A stretch of 64,000 nucleotides of DNA from CALARM01 sp036746235 (GTDB lineage Bacteria; Vulcanimicrobiota; SpSt-956; JAKJGF01): the NCBI GenBank assembly GCA_036746235.1, contig DAIOEN010000010.1, positions 7,795 through 71,794 on the forward strand. The letters run 5' to 3'. Under the pieces are notes generated by a model. It worked only from the letters and a program-made list of their open reading frames with translations, had not been told where the DNA came from and made no database searches. This document shows, piece after piece, positions 1 through 8,423 of the stretch. Position 1 is the first letter of the stretch. The number at the start of each line of letters is the position of its first letter. The position numbers and the translations under genes are program-made.

Positions 1-510
1 ATTTAATTTCTCAAGACTTGTAACACCTTTACTCTCAAAATTTAGTATAGAAAGAAAGGCAACTGTAATACATCTTTCTTCAGAGAGAAGTTTTATGGCT
101 TCCAGTGCAGAATCTCCGGAATTGATGGCATCATCAACTATAACAACAGTAGAATTTTTCTTCAAAGGCCCTTCTATCTGCCTCTGAAGACCGTTTACTT
201 TCGGTTTTTTCCTTATATAAAGCCCCTTCAGAGGAGAACCTTTGAGATGGCTCAGGAGAACTATCTGGGAAGCAATAAATCCTCCTGTTATGGCGAGTCC
301 TGCCACATAGTCAGGTTTATAGACTTCTATCCATTCCATGAAAATTTCTGCTATTATATTGGAATAATAAGGGTTCAATATGTCTTCTCTCATATCAATA
401 GTCCAGCCTGCAGGTCTTCCGGAGCCTCGAAGGAGCCCCTGATTCCATTTAATACTGTTATTTAATATTCTTTCATAAAGTATTTTTTTATTTTTTTCCA
501 GATCAAACAT
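1..510 (-). CDS. Orotate phosphoribosyltransferase-like protein, 3' end beyond window
   Basis: The gene starts at the ATG read at 510-508, behind the SD AGGAG, and stays open for 170 codons to the window edge, so the C-terminus is missing. The visible part is a type I phosphoribosyltransferase domain. It has a PRPP-binding loop VVIVDDAINSGDSA and an OPRT-like stretch GLYIRKKPKVNGLQRQIEG. It is a clear paralog of the N-terminal domain of the next gene (531-2339), whose loop reads VLLFDDIINSSDVA; here the loop is closer to the canonical DD..NSGDS form. By family it would transfer phosphoribose to a base, but pyrimidine biosynthesis is not indicated by any neighbour. It may also carry a beta-propeller beyond the edge, as its sister does. 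Confidence 0.8.
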   Translation of the reverse strand, partial: MFDLEKNKKILYERILNNSIKWNQGLLRGSGRPAGWTIDMREDILNPYYSNIIAEIFMEWIEVYKPDYVAGLAITGGFIASQIVLLSHLKGSPLKGLYIRKKPKVNGLQRQIEGPLKKNSTVVIVDDAINSGDSALEAIKLLSEERCITVAFLSILNFESKGVTSLEKLN

Positions 511-530
511 GGTAAATCTCCTGTATCTTT

Positions 531-2339
531 TTACTGTCTGTCAATTTCTACAAAACAGTAAAGATAACCGTCATTTGAGCTCGCCAGCAGAGTATTACTG
601 TAAGGAGGTATTTCTTTCTGCAGAGAATAAACACTCCATAGCAACCCTGTAGCATCACTGTTAAATATATGTGTAAGACCTCCAGGTCCCGGATAATAGA
701 GCCTGTCACCTCTGACATTAAAAGTATTTTTCTTCAATTTCCCCTGTTTACAGGCAGGCCTTGTGACAGGTATTTTAGCGGATGGAAAAACTCCGCATGG
801 TGCCATAACAGGCCCTCCGGTTTTAAAAGACCATAGAATAGAACCGTCATAAAGGTTCATTACATATACCGATCCCCCGTAACTTCCCGCGTAAACTCTG
901 CCATGTTTTATAACAGGATAGGCACACATCCTCCATTCATCGGACATACACCTCTTCCAGATAATTTTCCCTGTCATTTTATTGAAAGAGAATATGTAAT
1001 CTGCTTCCGTTGCAATAACAACTATATCATGACCGATGGCAGGTCGGCAATAAAGCCAGTAACCGAGTTTTCTCTTCCATACAACTTCGCCTCTGTTGTT
1101 CAAACAGTATAAACAACCGTCATAGGAGGTAAAATAGCAGTAATCCGTAACAGGATCTGCCGTTATACCGCCTTTAATAGGTCCCTCTGTTACAAATCGC
1201 CATTTTTCAGTTCCATCATATAAATCAAGGGCATAAACGGTTTTATCCAGAGAACCGACAAAAACAGTATTTGTATTGCTGTTAATGCCGGGGGCACATG
1301 TAACATATTCACCTGTTTTAAATCTCCATTTGAGGGTTCCGTCAGTACCGTTAAAAGCACAGAGATCTCCCCCGTGAGAACCGTATTCAATACCGATAAA
1401 AAACAGTTCACTTACCGGATCAAATACAGGAGAAGAACATCCTACCCAGTCGCCCCATTTCTGTTTCCAGAGGACTTTTCCAGAAGAAGCTTTCAAACAG
1501 TAAGTGTACCCGTCATAAGCTCCGAAATAAACCTTTCCTTTTCTGTAAACAGGTGAAACCTGTATGCCTCTGTATGTTTCTCCTACAGGGAAAAACCAGT
1601 CCGGGAAGCCGTCTGAATGAACAGAGATAAAATATCCTCTGTCACTTCCGAGGAATATTCTTCCTTCTCCTGATACAGGGCCGGACTTGGGAGCATAATA
1701 GGCTCCGCTGTTAACAGGCCCTGCTTTCCACACAGGTAAAAACATAGTATTATCTTCCGGTTCGGGAGGAGGTTTCATGTTAATATCACTGAGAGTAAAT
1801 AAATGATGAAGTGGTATGCCAAGTTTCTTTAAGTCATGTTCTCCGGAAGCCTGGAAATTGATTATAACTGCAAGAGCAACAGGTATACATCTGTGTTTTA
1901 CAAGTTGTTCTATACATTTTAATGCCACATCGGAAGAATTTATAATGTCATCGAATAAAAGAACTTTAGAACCCTCTATAAGCTGTCCTTCAATCTGTCT
2001 CTGCATACCATCGGCTTTTGGTTCCCGTCTTATATAGAGTCCCTTTACAGGAACTCCCCGGATATGACTTAAAAGTACAAGCTGAGAAACAAGGCACCCT
2101 GCGGCAACAGTCATACCTGCCACATAATCGGGGCGGTATCTGTCAATAAGAGGCATAAAAAGCTGTGAAACAACACAGGCATATTCAGGAGTAAGTATGG
2201 CTTCTCTCAGGTCAACAGTCCACCCTGCAGGGCTTCCGTCCATAAGAATACCCTGTCCCCATTTAATCGCATTATCCACTATTTCAGAATAAAGAATTTT
2301 TCTGTATCTTTCCAGTTCTTTTTCCGATGGTATTTTCAT
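531..2339 (-). CDS. Phosphoribosyltransferase-like domain fused to PQQ-type beta-propeller
   Basis: This 602-residue protein has two parts. Residues 1-190 are an OPRT-like phosphoribosyltransferase domain, with the PRPP loop at about 126-139 (FDDIINSSD) and REPKADGMQRQIEG before it. Residues 210-600 are a run of PQQ/WD-like blades with the recurring pattern G.vYaGs.dg.vYclda.tG...W.fkt. No signal peptide is visible, so the propeller is probably cytoplasmic, which is unusual because most PQQ-repeat proteins are exported. The loop has Ser where Gly is usual (NSS instead of NSG), so catalysis is uncertain. It lies 20 bp from a tandem paralog. The fusion is unfamiliar to me; a role in binding a nucleotide-derived ligand is inference only. 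Confidence 0.8.
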   Translation of the reverse strand: MKIPSEKELERYRKILYSEIVDNAIKWGQGILMDGSPAGWTVDLREAILTPEYACVVSQLFMPLIDRYRPDYVAGMTVAAGCLVSQLVLLSHIRGVPVKGLYIRREPKADGMQRQIEGQLIEGSKVLLFDDIINSSDVALKCIEQLVKHRCIPVALAVIINFQASGEHDLKKLGIPLHHLFTLSDINMKPPPEPEDNTMFLPVWKAGPVNSGAYYAPKSGPVSGEGRIFLGSDRGYFISVHSDGFPDWFFPVGETYRGIQVSPVYRKGKVYFGAYDGYTYCLKASSGKVLWKQKWGDWVGCSSPVFDPVSELFFIGIEYGSHGGDLCAFNGTDGTLKWRFKTGEYVTCAPGINSNTNTVFVGSLDKTVYALDLYDGTEKWRFVTEGPIKGGITADPVTDYCYFTSYDGCLYCLNNRGEVVWKRKLGYWLYCRPAIGHDIVVIATEADYIFSFNKMTGKIIWKRCMSDEWRMCAYPVIKHGRVYAGSYGGSVYVMNLYDGSILWSFKTGGPVMAPCGVFPSAKIPVTRPACKQGKLKKNTFNVRGDRLYYPGPGGLTHIFNSDATGLLWSVYSLQKEIPPYSNTLLASSNDGYLYCFVEIDRQ

Positions 2340-2372
2340 AAGAGCCCCCTTTTATTCATGATGCGTAAATAT

Positions 2373-2421
2373 TCACTGGTCACTGGTCACTGCTCACTGC
2401 TCACTGCTCATTGCTCACTGC
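2373..2421. repeat. Heptanucleotide array, family B (7 units)
   Basis: Seven exactly phased 7-nt units, TCACTGG twice, then TCACTGC three times, TCATTGC and TCACTGC, fill the gap between the kinase stop and the upstream gene. The reverse complement is the CAGTGAC/CAGTGAG unit seen again at 23170-23296. Confidence 0.85.
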
Positions 2422-2424
2422 TAT

Positions 2425-4566
2425 TTACTTCCTCTGTTTCCTCTTATTCTTCTTAATACTCATGACTGCTTCTATTTCGTCACCGTTTTTCTCTTCAAGA
2501 GCCTTTACGGCTTCTTCAGGAGTAACTTTGGTTCGTCTGCACACATAATCTATTTTTTCCTGATCATAAATCTTACCGTCTGAACCGGCGACAGGAGCAG
2601 GAGCAGAAGCAGGTTTTTCTTCAGGAGGCGGAGGTGGCGGTGCTTCCTGTACTTCTTCCGGTGGTGCTGATTTACGTTCTGCTTTTTTCTTTTTCTTCAG
2701 ACTCATTACAGCTCTTGCCTGATCGCCATTTTCTTCTTCAAGGGCTTTCACTGCTTCTTCAGGTGTTATACCTTCAACTCTGGAACATATATATTTAATA
2801 GTCTCTTCGTCAGGACCTGTTTTAGCAGGAGGAGGTGCCACTTCTTCAGCCTTAACAGGAACAGCCCTGGTTTTTGCATCTTTCTCTTCTGCAGGCGCCG
2901 GCTCTTCTTTCTTCTTTTCCCTTTCCTGTCTTCGTCTGGCAGCCCTTTCTCTTGCACTTGATTTTTCTTCGTCTTTTGTTTCCGAAGAAGGTATAGTTTC
3001 TTCTATTTTCTGCTCCGGAGAAGGAGCCACTTCTCTTTTCCTTTCTCTCTTTACCGGTAATATATCTTCAGCGAGCGGTAAAGAACTATCATTTAATACC
3101 AGTGGTTCTACAGGCATAGTACCGAGATGTCTCAATGTCATTTCTATGTTCTTTCTGAATTCAAAGGTATCTTTTTCAATGAGTTCAAAAGAAATATTAC
3201 AATAGAAATAAGAAAAGATAATAAGAATAAATATAATAGCAAAAGGGAAAATTAAAAAATTAACAAAAAATATAAGAAAAGGAACTAATATTAACAAAAA
3301 TAACCAGATAGAAGGAAATGTAAATAAATCTTCTCCATTTTTACGAATAAAAAAAATGCCATTGACCAGTCTGGCCCAGAGGCTATCACCGGCATTAGTC
3401 TCATTTTCAGGAGGAACCATATCTTCATGTACTATGTCTTCGTCAATATTGATTTCCAGACCTTTTCTTTTCGAGGCAATGATTTCAATGGCCTTTAAAG
3501 AATCGCCCTGTGCCTGAATAAGAGCGTCTTTTGCTTCCTTATATCTTATGCCTGTTCCCCGGCAGATTCTGTCAAGGGCACGAAAATCCAGTTTTATTTT
3601 ACCGGGATCAATTTCTTCCACAGAATATTTATCTACCGATTTTTTCTCTTCTCTGTCAAAATTCTTACCTGCAAACTTTTCATCGAGAGATTCCCTACCG
3701 GGTAGTAGAGAGGATAAATCCATATCAGGGAAAAGTTCCTGAATAACAGGTTTTAAACTCTTATATTTGACCTTACAGAGTTCTCTGAGTATTTCACCTG
3801 AGCTCTGGAATCTTTGATTTATATCCCTCTGTATCATCTTTATAATTATAGCTTCGAGGGATTTAGGTATATTTTCATTATATTTTCTTAAACCTGCCGG
3901 TTCCTTAAAACGTGCCGGATTCTGCCCTGTAAGCAATTCATAGAGAATAAGTCCGAGGGAATAAATATCAGATCTGAAATCTATATCTTCTCCTTTGATT
4001 TGTTCAGGAGAATGGTATGGGGTATGTTCACTGTCATCTTTAACCGGAGATAAACCTGTTTCTTCGTAAAGCTTTTTGAGACCGAAATTATTTAATTTTA
4101 TGGTACCATTATTGGCTATCATTATATTATCAGGCGTCAGGTCACCGTGAAAAAAATAATTGCTATGGGCATAATCCAGAGCCTGACATATCTGAAAACC
4201 AAGCTGTACGGAATAAATGACAGGATCTTTAAGACTGTGTTCACATAAAAAATCTTTAAGGGTGAAACCGTCTACATATTCAAGGATGAGATAAAAGAAG
4301 CTGGATTCTGCACCGGCATCATAAAATTTAACTATATTTTTATGATTCAATGTATATAGAAACTGTATCCTGTCCAGAAAAAAATCCATGGCTTTTTCAG
4401 GACTTTCCTCTAAAATTTTTATAGTAACATATTTATCAAGTTTTCTGTCACGCCCCTTATAAATAGCGCCAAAACTATCGTGTCTCGCAGTTTTCTGAAT
4501 TTCATATCTGTTCTGGATTAACCTTCCTACCATAAATTTCAACTTCTTTTTTTTCGACTGTGTCAT
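2425..4566 (-). CDS. Ser/Thr protein kinase-like protein with membrane segment and UBA-like repeats
   Basis: This 713-residue protein has a kinase fold at about 15-270. VTIK (K50), the catalytic loop HGDLTPDN (D142) and the SPE motif near 186 are present. The metal-binding DFG is NFG (N160), and the Gly-rich loop is poor, so activity may be reduced or lost. A UBA-like helical unit lies at about 325-365 (YKEAKDALIQAQGDSLKAIE). Two adjacent hydrophobic segments at about 416-457 should anchor the protein in the membrane. A charged Glu/Lys/Pro-rich stretch follows, then two more similar units near 605-640 and 675-708 (TPEEAVKALEEENGDQARAVM). The gene runs downstream of ruvX with a 29-bp gap. Substrate and signal are unknown. 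Confidence 0.85.
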   Translation of the reverse strand: MTQSKKKKLKFMVGRLIQNRYEIQKTARHDSFGAIYKGRDRKLDKYVTIKILEESPEKAMDFFLDRIQFLYTLNHKNIVKFYDAGAESSFFYLILEYVDGFTLKDFLCEHSLKDPVIYSVQLGFQICQALDYAHSNYFFHGDLTPDNIMIANNGTIKLNNFGLKKLYEETGLSPVKDDSEHTPYHSPEQIKGEDIDFRSDIYSLGLILYELLTGQNPARFKEPAGLRKYNENIPKSLEAIIIKMIQRDINQRFQSSGEILRELCKVKYKSLKPVIQELFPDMDLSSLLPGRESLDEKFAGKNFDREEKKSVDKYSVEEIDPGKIKLDFRALDRICRGTGIRYKEAKDALIQAQGDSLKAIEIIASKRKGLEINIDEDIVHEDMVPPENETNAGDSLWARLVNGIFFIRKNGEDLFTFPSIWLFLLILVPFLIFFVNFLIFPFAIIFILIIFSYFYCNISFELIEKDTFEFRKNIEMTLRHLGTMPVEPLVLNDSSLPLAEDILPVKRERKREVAPSPEQKIEETIPSSETKDEEKSSARERAARRRQEREKKKEEPAPAEEKDAKTRAVPVKAEEVAPPPAKTGPDEETIKYICSRVEGITPEEAVKALEEENGDQARAVMSLKKKKKAERKSAPPEEVQEAPPPPPPEEKPASAPAPVAGSDGKIYDQEKIDYVCRRTKVTPEEAVKALEEKNGDEIEAVMSIKKNKRKQRK

Positions 4567-4595
4567 AACTTTCGTGCAGGAACAGAGTTATGGCA

Positions 4596-5036
4596 TTAAT
4601 CTTCTTTATGCCGCTTAAAATTCAATGTTTCAAGATACCCCTGAAGTATTATTACAGCAGAAACCTTGTCTACAACCTTCTTTCTTCTTGCCCTGGACAT
4701 ATCTGCTTCTATAAGGGTTCTTAAAGCCTGTCTCGTAGAAAGTCTTTCATCAAAATAATCTATCTCTTTATCAGGAAACAATCCTTTAAGTGTTTCTCCA
4801 AAATCTGTAACTTTTTTGGCCTGAGGTCCCATGGTACCATCCATATTTTTAGGTAAACCCAGTATGACAGTGGAAACATCATGAAGTTCAATTATTCTCT
4901 TTAAACAGGCAAATATATCGGTACCATGACCAAGATTTATTACCTCCAGGGGATTGGCAATAGTTTTTGTAATATCACTCAGAGCCACCCCTATTCTTCT
5001 ATCGCCTATATCAAGCCCTAAAATTCTGTTATTCAT
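4596..5036 (-). CDS. ruvX: Holliday junction resolvase-like RuvX (YqgF)
   Basis: The protein is 146 residues, normal for the family. The N-terminal RNase H-fold strand ILGLDIGDRRIGVALSD carries the first catalytic Asp. The middle has VILGLPKNMDGTMGPQAKKV and the later active-site region is DERLSTRQA, followed by KVVDKVSAVIILQGYL. Known roles of the family are 5'-pre-16S rRNA maturation and Holliday-junction nuclease activity. The start overlaps the recO stop by 8 nt, so the two are translationally coupled. Confidence 0.95.
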   Translation of the reverse strand: MNNRILGLDIGDRRIGVALSDITKTIANPLEVINLGHGTDIFACLKRIIELHDVSTVILGLPKNMDGTMGPQAKKVTDFGETLKGLFPDKEIDYFDERLSTRQALRTLIEADMSRARRKKVVDKVSAVIILQGYLETLNFKRHKED

Positions 5037-5802
5037 TTTCCTGTGCCTTTATCAAACAATCCAGCATTTCAATAGATTTTATATTTTTACCGAGATGATA
5101 AAACAATAAGTGTCTCAAAATCCATCTGCTTTCCCTGCAAATCCTGGTAGAAGGAGAGACTTTTTTCAGATTTACAGGGATTATGTTCTCCAGTTTTCCG
5201 AGAAATTTTATAGTTTCCGAAGAAACAGCAATATAACCGCTTAGTTCTCTTGCGGCACATTTCTCACAGAGAGTTCCTCCGAGAGAAACATAAAACTTCA
5301 TAGTCCTGGTATCAGAAAAAACTCCGCATTTCTGACATCTGTCCAGGACGGGACTGAGCCCCAGAACTGTGAGGAGTTGTAATTCCATATAACGGAGAAT
5401 GAGTTCCATATTATCTTCATACTCCAGAAGAGACAGGACAGACAGAACAAGTGAAAATAATTCAATATTTTCCTGCCCCGGCAATATGGAATGTTCCACA
5501 AGCTCAATAAAATAACTGGCACATGTAAGTTTTGTCAGGTCTTCTCTCAAACCGTAATGAGGATTGGAAACCTCTACCTGAGAAATTCCATCCATGCTTT
5601 TACCTTCTGACAGCATAAGATAGACATGAGAGAATACCTCCAGACTTCCGCTGAATTTGCTGGAAGGTTTCCTTACACCTTTTGCGACTGCATCAATTTT
5701 CCCGTACATAGGGGAAAAGAGAATATATATTCTGTCAGCTTCCCCTAAATTACGGGTTCTTAATATCACTGCATCTGTCTTATAAAGACTAATAGCCATC
5801 AC
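5029..5802 (-). CDS. recO: DNA repair protein RecO
   Basis: The protein is 257 residues. It opens with the RecO OB-fold signature (YKTDAVILRTRNLGEADRIYILFSPMYGKIDAVAKG broken by short variation) and has a helical C-terminal domain with a zinc-type motif CQKCG...CEKCA at about 157-182. RecO mediates RecA loading with RecF and RecR. It overlaps the deoC-fusion stop by 14 nt upstream and ruvX by 8 nt downstream, so a core repair gene is coupled to the end of the microcompartment locus. Confidence 0.93.
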   Translation of the reverse strand: MMAISLYKTDAVILRTRNLGEADRIYILFSPMYGKIDAVAKGVRKPSSKFSGSLEVFSHVYLMLSEGKSMDGISQVEVSNPHYGLREDLTKLTCASYFIELVEHSILPGQENIELFSLVLSVLSLLEYEDNMELILRYMELQLLTVLGLSPVLDRCQKCGVFSDTRTMKFYVSLGGTLCEKCAARELSGYIAVSSETIKFLGKLENIIPVNLKKVSPSTRICRESRWILRHLLFYHLGKNIKSIEMLDCLIKAQENE

Positions 5803-7237
5803 CTTTAGCAGCTTTATTTTCCACTATGGCAACACTTGCGCTGGCACCAATTCTCGTTGCCCCTGCTTTTACCATTTCCATAGTTTTCTTATAATCACGA
5901 ATACCGCCTGATGCTTTTACACCCATATATTTACCGACGACTTCTCTCATAAGAGCAATATCTTCAGCAGTAGCTCCGCCGGGGCCGAAGCCGGTAGAAG
6001 TTTTTACAAAATCAGCACCTGCTTCTTTTGAAAGTTCACAGGCTTTAATCTTTTCTTCACGGTTCAGGAGAGCTGTTTCCAGAATAACTTTAACGAGCCT
6101 TCCTCCTGCCGCATCTACTACTGATTTGATATCATGAAGGACTAGATTATAATCTCCTGCTTTGAGGGCACCTACATTTATAACCATGTCTATTTCATCT
6201 GCTCCGTTTGCCACAGCATCTCTTGTTTCCATTGCTTTTGTCACGGAAGTATCTGCTCCGAGAGGGAAACCTACTACGGTACAGACCTTTACCGGGCTTC
6301 CAGCCAGTAAATCCCTTGCAAGAGCGACATTGGTCGGGTTGATACAGACAGAGGCAAATTTATATTTCCTTGCCTCTTCACAGAGTTTTATTATTTCCTG
6401 TTTTGTTGCATCAGGTTTAAGAAGTGTATGATCTATGAGTTCTGCCAGATTTATTTTAATATCTCCCGACACTCCCGGTGAGGCTCCCACGCGGGTTGCT
6501 CCTGCTTCAACTATGGCTTCCACATTGGCAGTTATGCCCTGAACACAGAGACCGCATCCGCCGCATTCTCCTCCCTTTGACCAGGAACACATAAGACTCG
6601 AATTCTCCGGCACTTTTGATGACGTAAGTTCAGAAAGATGTTCTCTGAAATTCTTCAGAGGTACAAGTTCAACACCCAGGCTTCTGAGCTGGTCAAGTCT
6701 TGCTCTGAGTCTGGTATCGAGTCGAGAATTGGTGCAAATACTTTCTGTTGATGACATAGAAAGGGATAAAAAGATACCATCGGGAGCACATACGACTTTT
6801 TTCCCCATATAAAGAGCCTGAAGCACTATTTTACTTATAAAAGTATCACCTATAAGAGATGAAATTTTAAAAGCATCGGACATAGTCAAAACAGGTATAA
6901 TAACAGTCTTTACCTCTTTGACCATATTAAAAATCTCTTTCGTAACATCTTTTTCTACATTTTTCACATGGGGATTAATTTTCCTGAGACCTTCTTCTCC
7001 CAGTTTTTCCCTTGCTTCTTTAGATATAGCCCAGGCACAGTTACAGTCCTGGCCAACCATAGCTCTGAGGGTTTGAAAAGCTTCATCGAAACCTTCTTCT
7101 CCTCCTCCAAGGACAACAAGTCCTCCGGGAGGATTTACTGAGGTCCGGTCAGGCTTTACAGAAGGAGTGCCTGTCTCAAGTTTATTTACTACTTCTTTAG
7201 TTATGGCTTCAACTAATTGTTTTAAATCCATATCCAC
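5789..7237 (-). CDS. deoC: Flavoprotein-like domain fused to deoxyribose-phosphate aldolase (DeoC), BMC cargo
   Basis: The 482-residue protein begins with an amphipathic helix (DLKQLVEAITKEVVNKLE) typical of microcompartment encapsulation peptides. A Rossmann-like domain follows at about 38-205; it is paralogous to the protein at 15729-16520. A Cys-rich linker (GECGGCGLC, near 225) leads into a full DeoC at about 265-482. DeoC marks are LIDHTLLKPDAT, VCTVVGFPLGA, the Schiff-base lysine in FVKTSTGFGPGG and VKASGGIRDY. The reaction cleaves 2-deoxyribose-5-phosphate to glyceraldehyde-3-phosphate and acetaldehyde, the latter feeding the aldehyde dehydrogenase at 14150. The start is GTG with AGGTG seven bases upstream; an ATG two codons on has too short a spacing. 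Normal DeoC is about 220-260 residues. Confidence 0.9.
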   Translation of the reverse strand: MDMDLKQLVEAITKEVVNKLETGTPSVKPDRTSVNPPGGLVVLGGGEEGFDEAFQTLRAMVGQDCNCAWAISKEAREKLGEEGLRKINPHVKNVEKDVTKEIFNMVKEVKTVIIPVLTMSDAFKISSLIGDTFISKIVLQALYMGKKVVCAPDGIFLSLSMSSTESICTNSRLDTRLRARLDQLRSLGVELVPLKNFREHLSELTSSKVPENSSLMCSWSKGGECGGCGLCVQGITANVEAIVEAGATRVGASPGVSGDIKINLAELIDHTLLKPDATKQEIIKLCEEARKYKFASVCINPTNVALARDLLAGSPVKVCTVVGFPLGADTSVTKAMETRDAVANGADEIDMVINVGALKAGDYNLVLHDIKSVVDAAGGRLVKVILETALLNREEKIKACELSKEAGADFVKTSTGFGPGGATAEDIALMREVVGKYMGVKASGGIRDYKKTMEMVKAGATRIGASASVAIVENKAAKGDGY

Positions 7238-7262
7238 CTGGTTACACCTGCCTTTTTTAGTT

Positions 7263-7318
7263 CGTCACGCATAAAGCGTAACGGGAGTTATATAAGATTC
7301 GTGACGCGTAACGCGTGA
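7263..7318. repeat. Heptanucleotide array, family A (degenerate)
   Basis: Two clusters of CGTGACG-type units (CGTCACG, CGTAACG, CGTGACG, CGTAACG) lie in the gap between the deoC fusion and rpiB. No other feature is visible in the gap. Confidence 0.7.
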
Positions 7319-7325
7319 TAAGCTG

Positions 7326-7778
7326 TTATCCTTTAACATGCTTTCTTTCTACATCCATTATTTTGGCAACCCTTCTTGAATGCCTGCCACCTTCAAAATC
7401 AGTAGAAAGCCATGTAGATACAATTCTTTTTACTAATTCTTCTCCTGTAACTCTACTGCCAAGGGTAAGGACATTTACGTCATTATGAGCCCGTGAATTC
7501 CAGGCGGTAAAACAGTCATAACAGGCAGAAGCGCGAATTCCCGGCACTTTGTTGGCTGTTATGGCACTTCCGCATCCTGCACCGTCAATTATAATTCCAA
7601 GGGAGCCATTTTCTTTACTTACAGTAGATGCCACAAGGAAAGCAATATCAGGATAATCTACAGGATCTTTACTGTAAGTTCCATAATCAGTTACTTCATG
7701 ACCGAGTGTTTTTATATATTTCTTTAAAACTTCTTTAAGGTCAAAACCTCCATGATCACTGCCAATTATTACTTTCAT
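7326..7778 (-). CDS. rpiB: RpiB/LacAB-family sugar-phosphate isomerase, BMC-associated variant
   Basis: The 150-residue protein matches RpiB: N-terminal IIGSDHGGFDLKE, central ANKVPGIRA, NDVNVLTLGSRV and a C-terminal GGRHSRRV. Classical RpiB has the catalytic Cys in CGTGIG. Here the same position reads DGAGCG, so the Cys is replaced by Asp and a Cys sits four residues later. This may alter the base or the substrate. RpiB normally interconverts ribose-5- and ribulose-5-phosphate. Together with DeoC it is the hallmark of sugar-phosphate-utilising microcompartments. SD GAGAGG precedes the ATG. Confidence 0.9.
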   Translation of the reverse strand: MKVIIGSDHGGFDLKEVLKKYIKTLGHEVTDYGTYSKDPVDYPDIAFLVASTVSKENGSLGIIIDGAGCGSAITANKVPGIRASACYDCFTAWNSRAHNDVNVLTLGSRVTGEELVKRIVSTWLSTDFEGGRHSRRVAKIMDVERKHVKG

Positions 7779-7797
7779 AATAAAGACAACCTCTCAG

Positions 7798-8082
7798 TTA
7801 AAATTTAAATTTTTTCGGAAGAATTTTTTCCACTTCTTCATGAGGGCGGGGAATGACATGAACCGATATAAGTTCCCCCACTTTTCTTGCAGCCTCCGCT
7901 CCTGCATCTACTGCAGCTTTTACCGCTCCCACATCTCCTCTTACTAGGACTGTTACATAGGCAGAACCTATTCTTTCTTCACCTATTAATTCCACATTGG
8001 CAGCCTTGACCATTGCATCTGATGCCTCAATGGCTCCTATAAGACCTTTTGTTTCAATCATACCAAGAGCTAAAATACTCAA
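7798..8082 (-). CDS. BMC-H shell protein (hexamer-forming)
   Basis: A single BMC domain with the family consensus LGMIETKGLIGAIEASDAMVKAANVELIG..., the pore-side VLVRGDVGAVKAAVDAGAEAA and the usual HVIPRPHEEVEKILP end. A GTG at 8091 would lie inside the SD, so I choose the TTG at 8082. It has GAGAGG eight bases upstream and gives MSILALGMIETKG, the usual N-terminus of the family. Such proteins tile the facets of the shell. It is the first gene of a minus-strand run with rpiB, the deoC fusion, recO and ruvX. Confidence 0.93.
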   Translation of the reverse strand: MSILALGMIETKGLIGAIEASDAMVKAANVELIGEERIGSAYVTVLVRGDVGAVKAAVDAGAEAARKVGELISVHVIPRPHEEVEKILPKKFKF

Positions 8083-8423
8083 TGAGAACACCTCTCTTTA
8101 TTATATAAACAGTCAGAATACTGTCTACAGATAACTTCAATCAGGGTATATACATTCTATATATACTTCTTTTTCCCTTCCCCTTAAATTTAATATAAGA
8201 AAAATACAATAAGATTAAATTTTATATAGATAATATTAAAAAAATATGTTAAAATTAAAGATAATATAATAAGTTATTTTATGGGAAGTACATAAAAATA
8301 GTCATTAAATTCTATTTTACAGGCTGTTTTATACATTCAATAATGAAATATTAGATGACGACTAACAGGAAAATACTTATATTTCCAGAGAAAGAAGTTT
8401 TATTTTACTTTCAGGAGATTTTC
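8083..8423. other. Divergent intergenic region, no gene
   Basis: About 340 bp of very AT-rich DNA between the divergent BMC-H and pseudopilin genes. It should hold both promoters, but I see no convincing pair. A TAGACA-16-TATAAT match on the minus strand (8100-8127) would start transcripts inside the BMC-H SD, so I do not call it. Confidence 0.5.

Noticed and set aside
8100..8127. TAGACA-16-TATAAT promoter match upstream of BMC-H
   Set aside because: The transcript would begin inside the SD, leaving no ribosome binding site.
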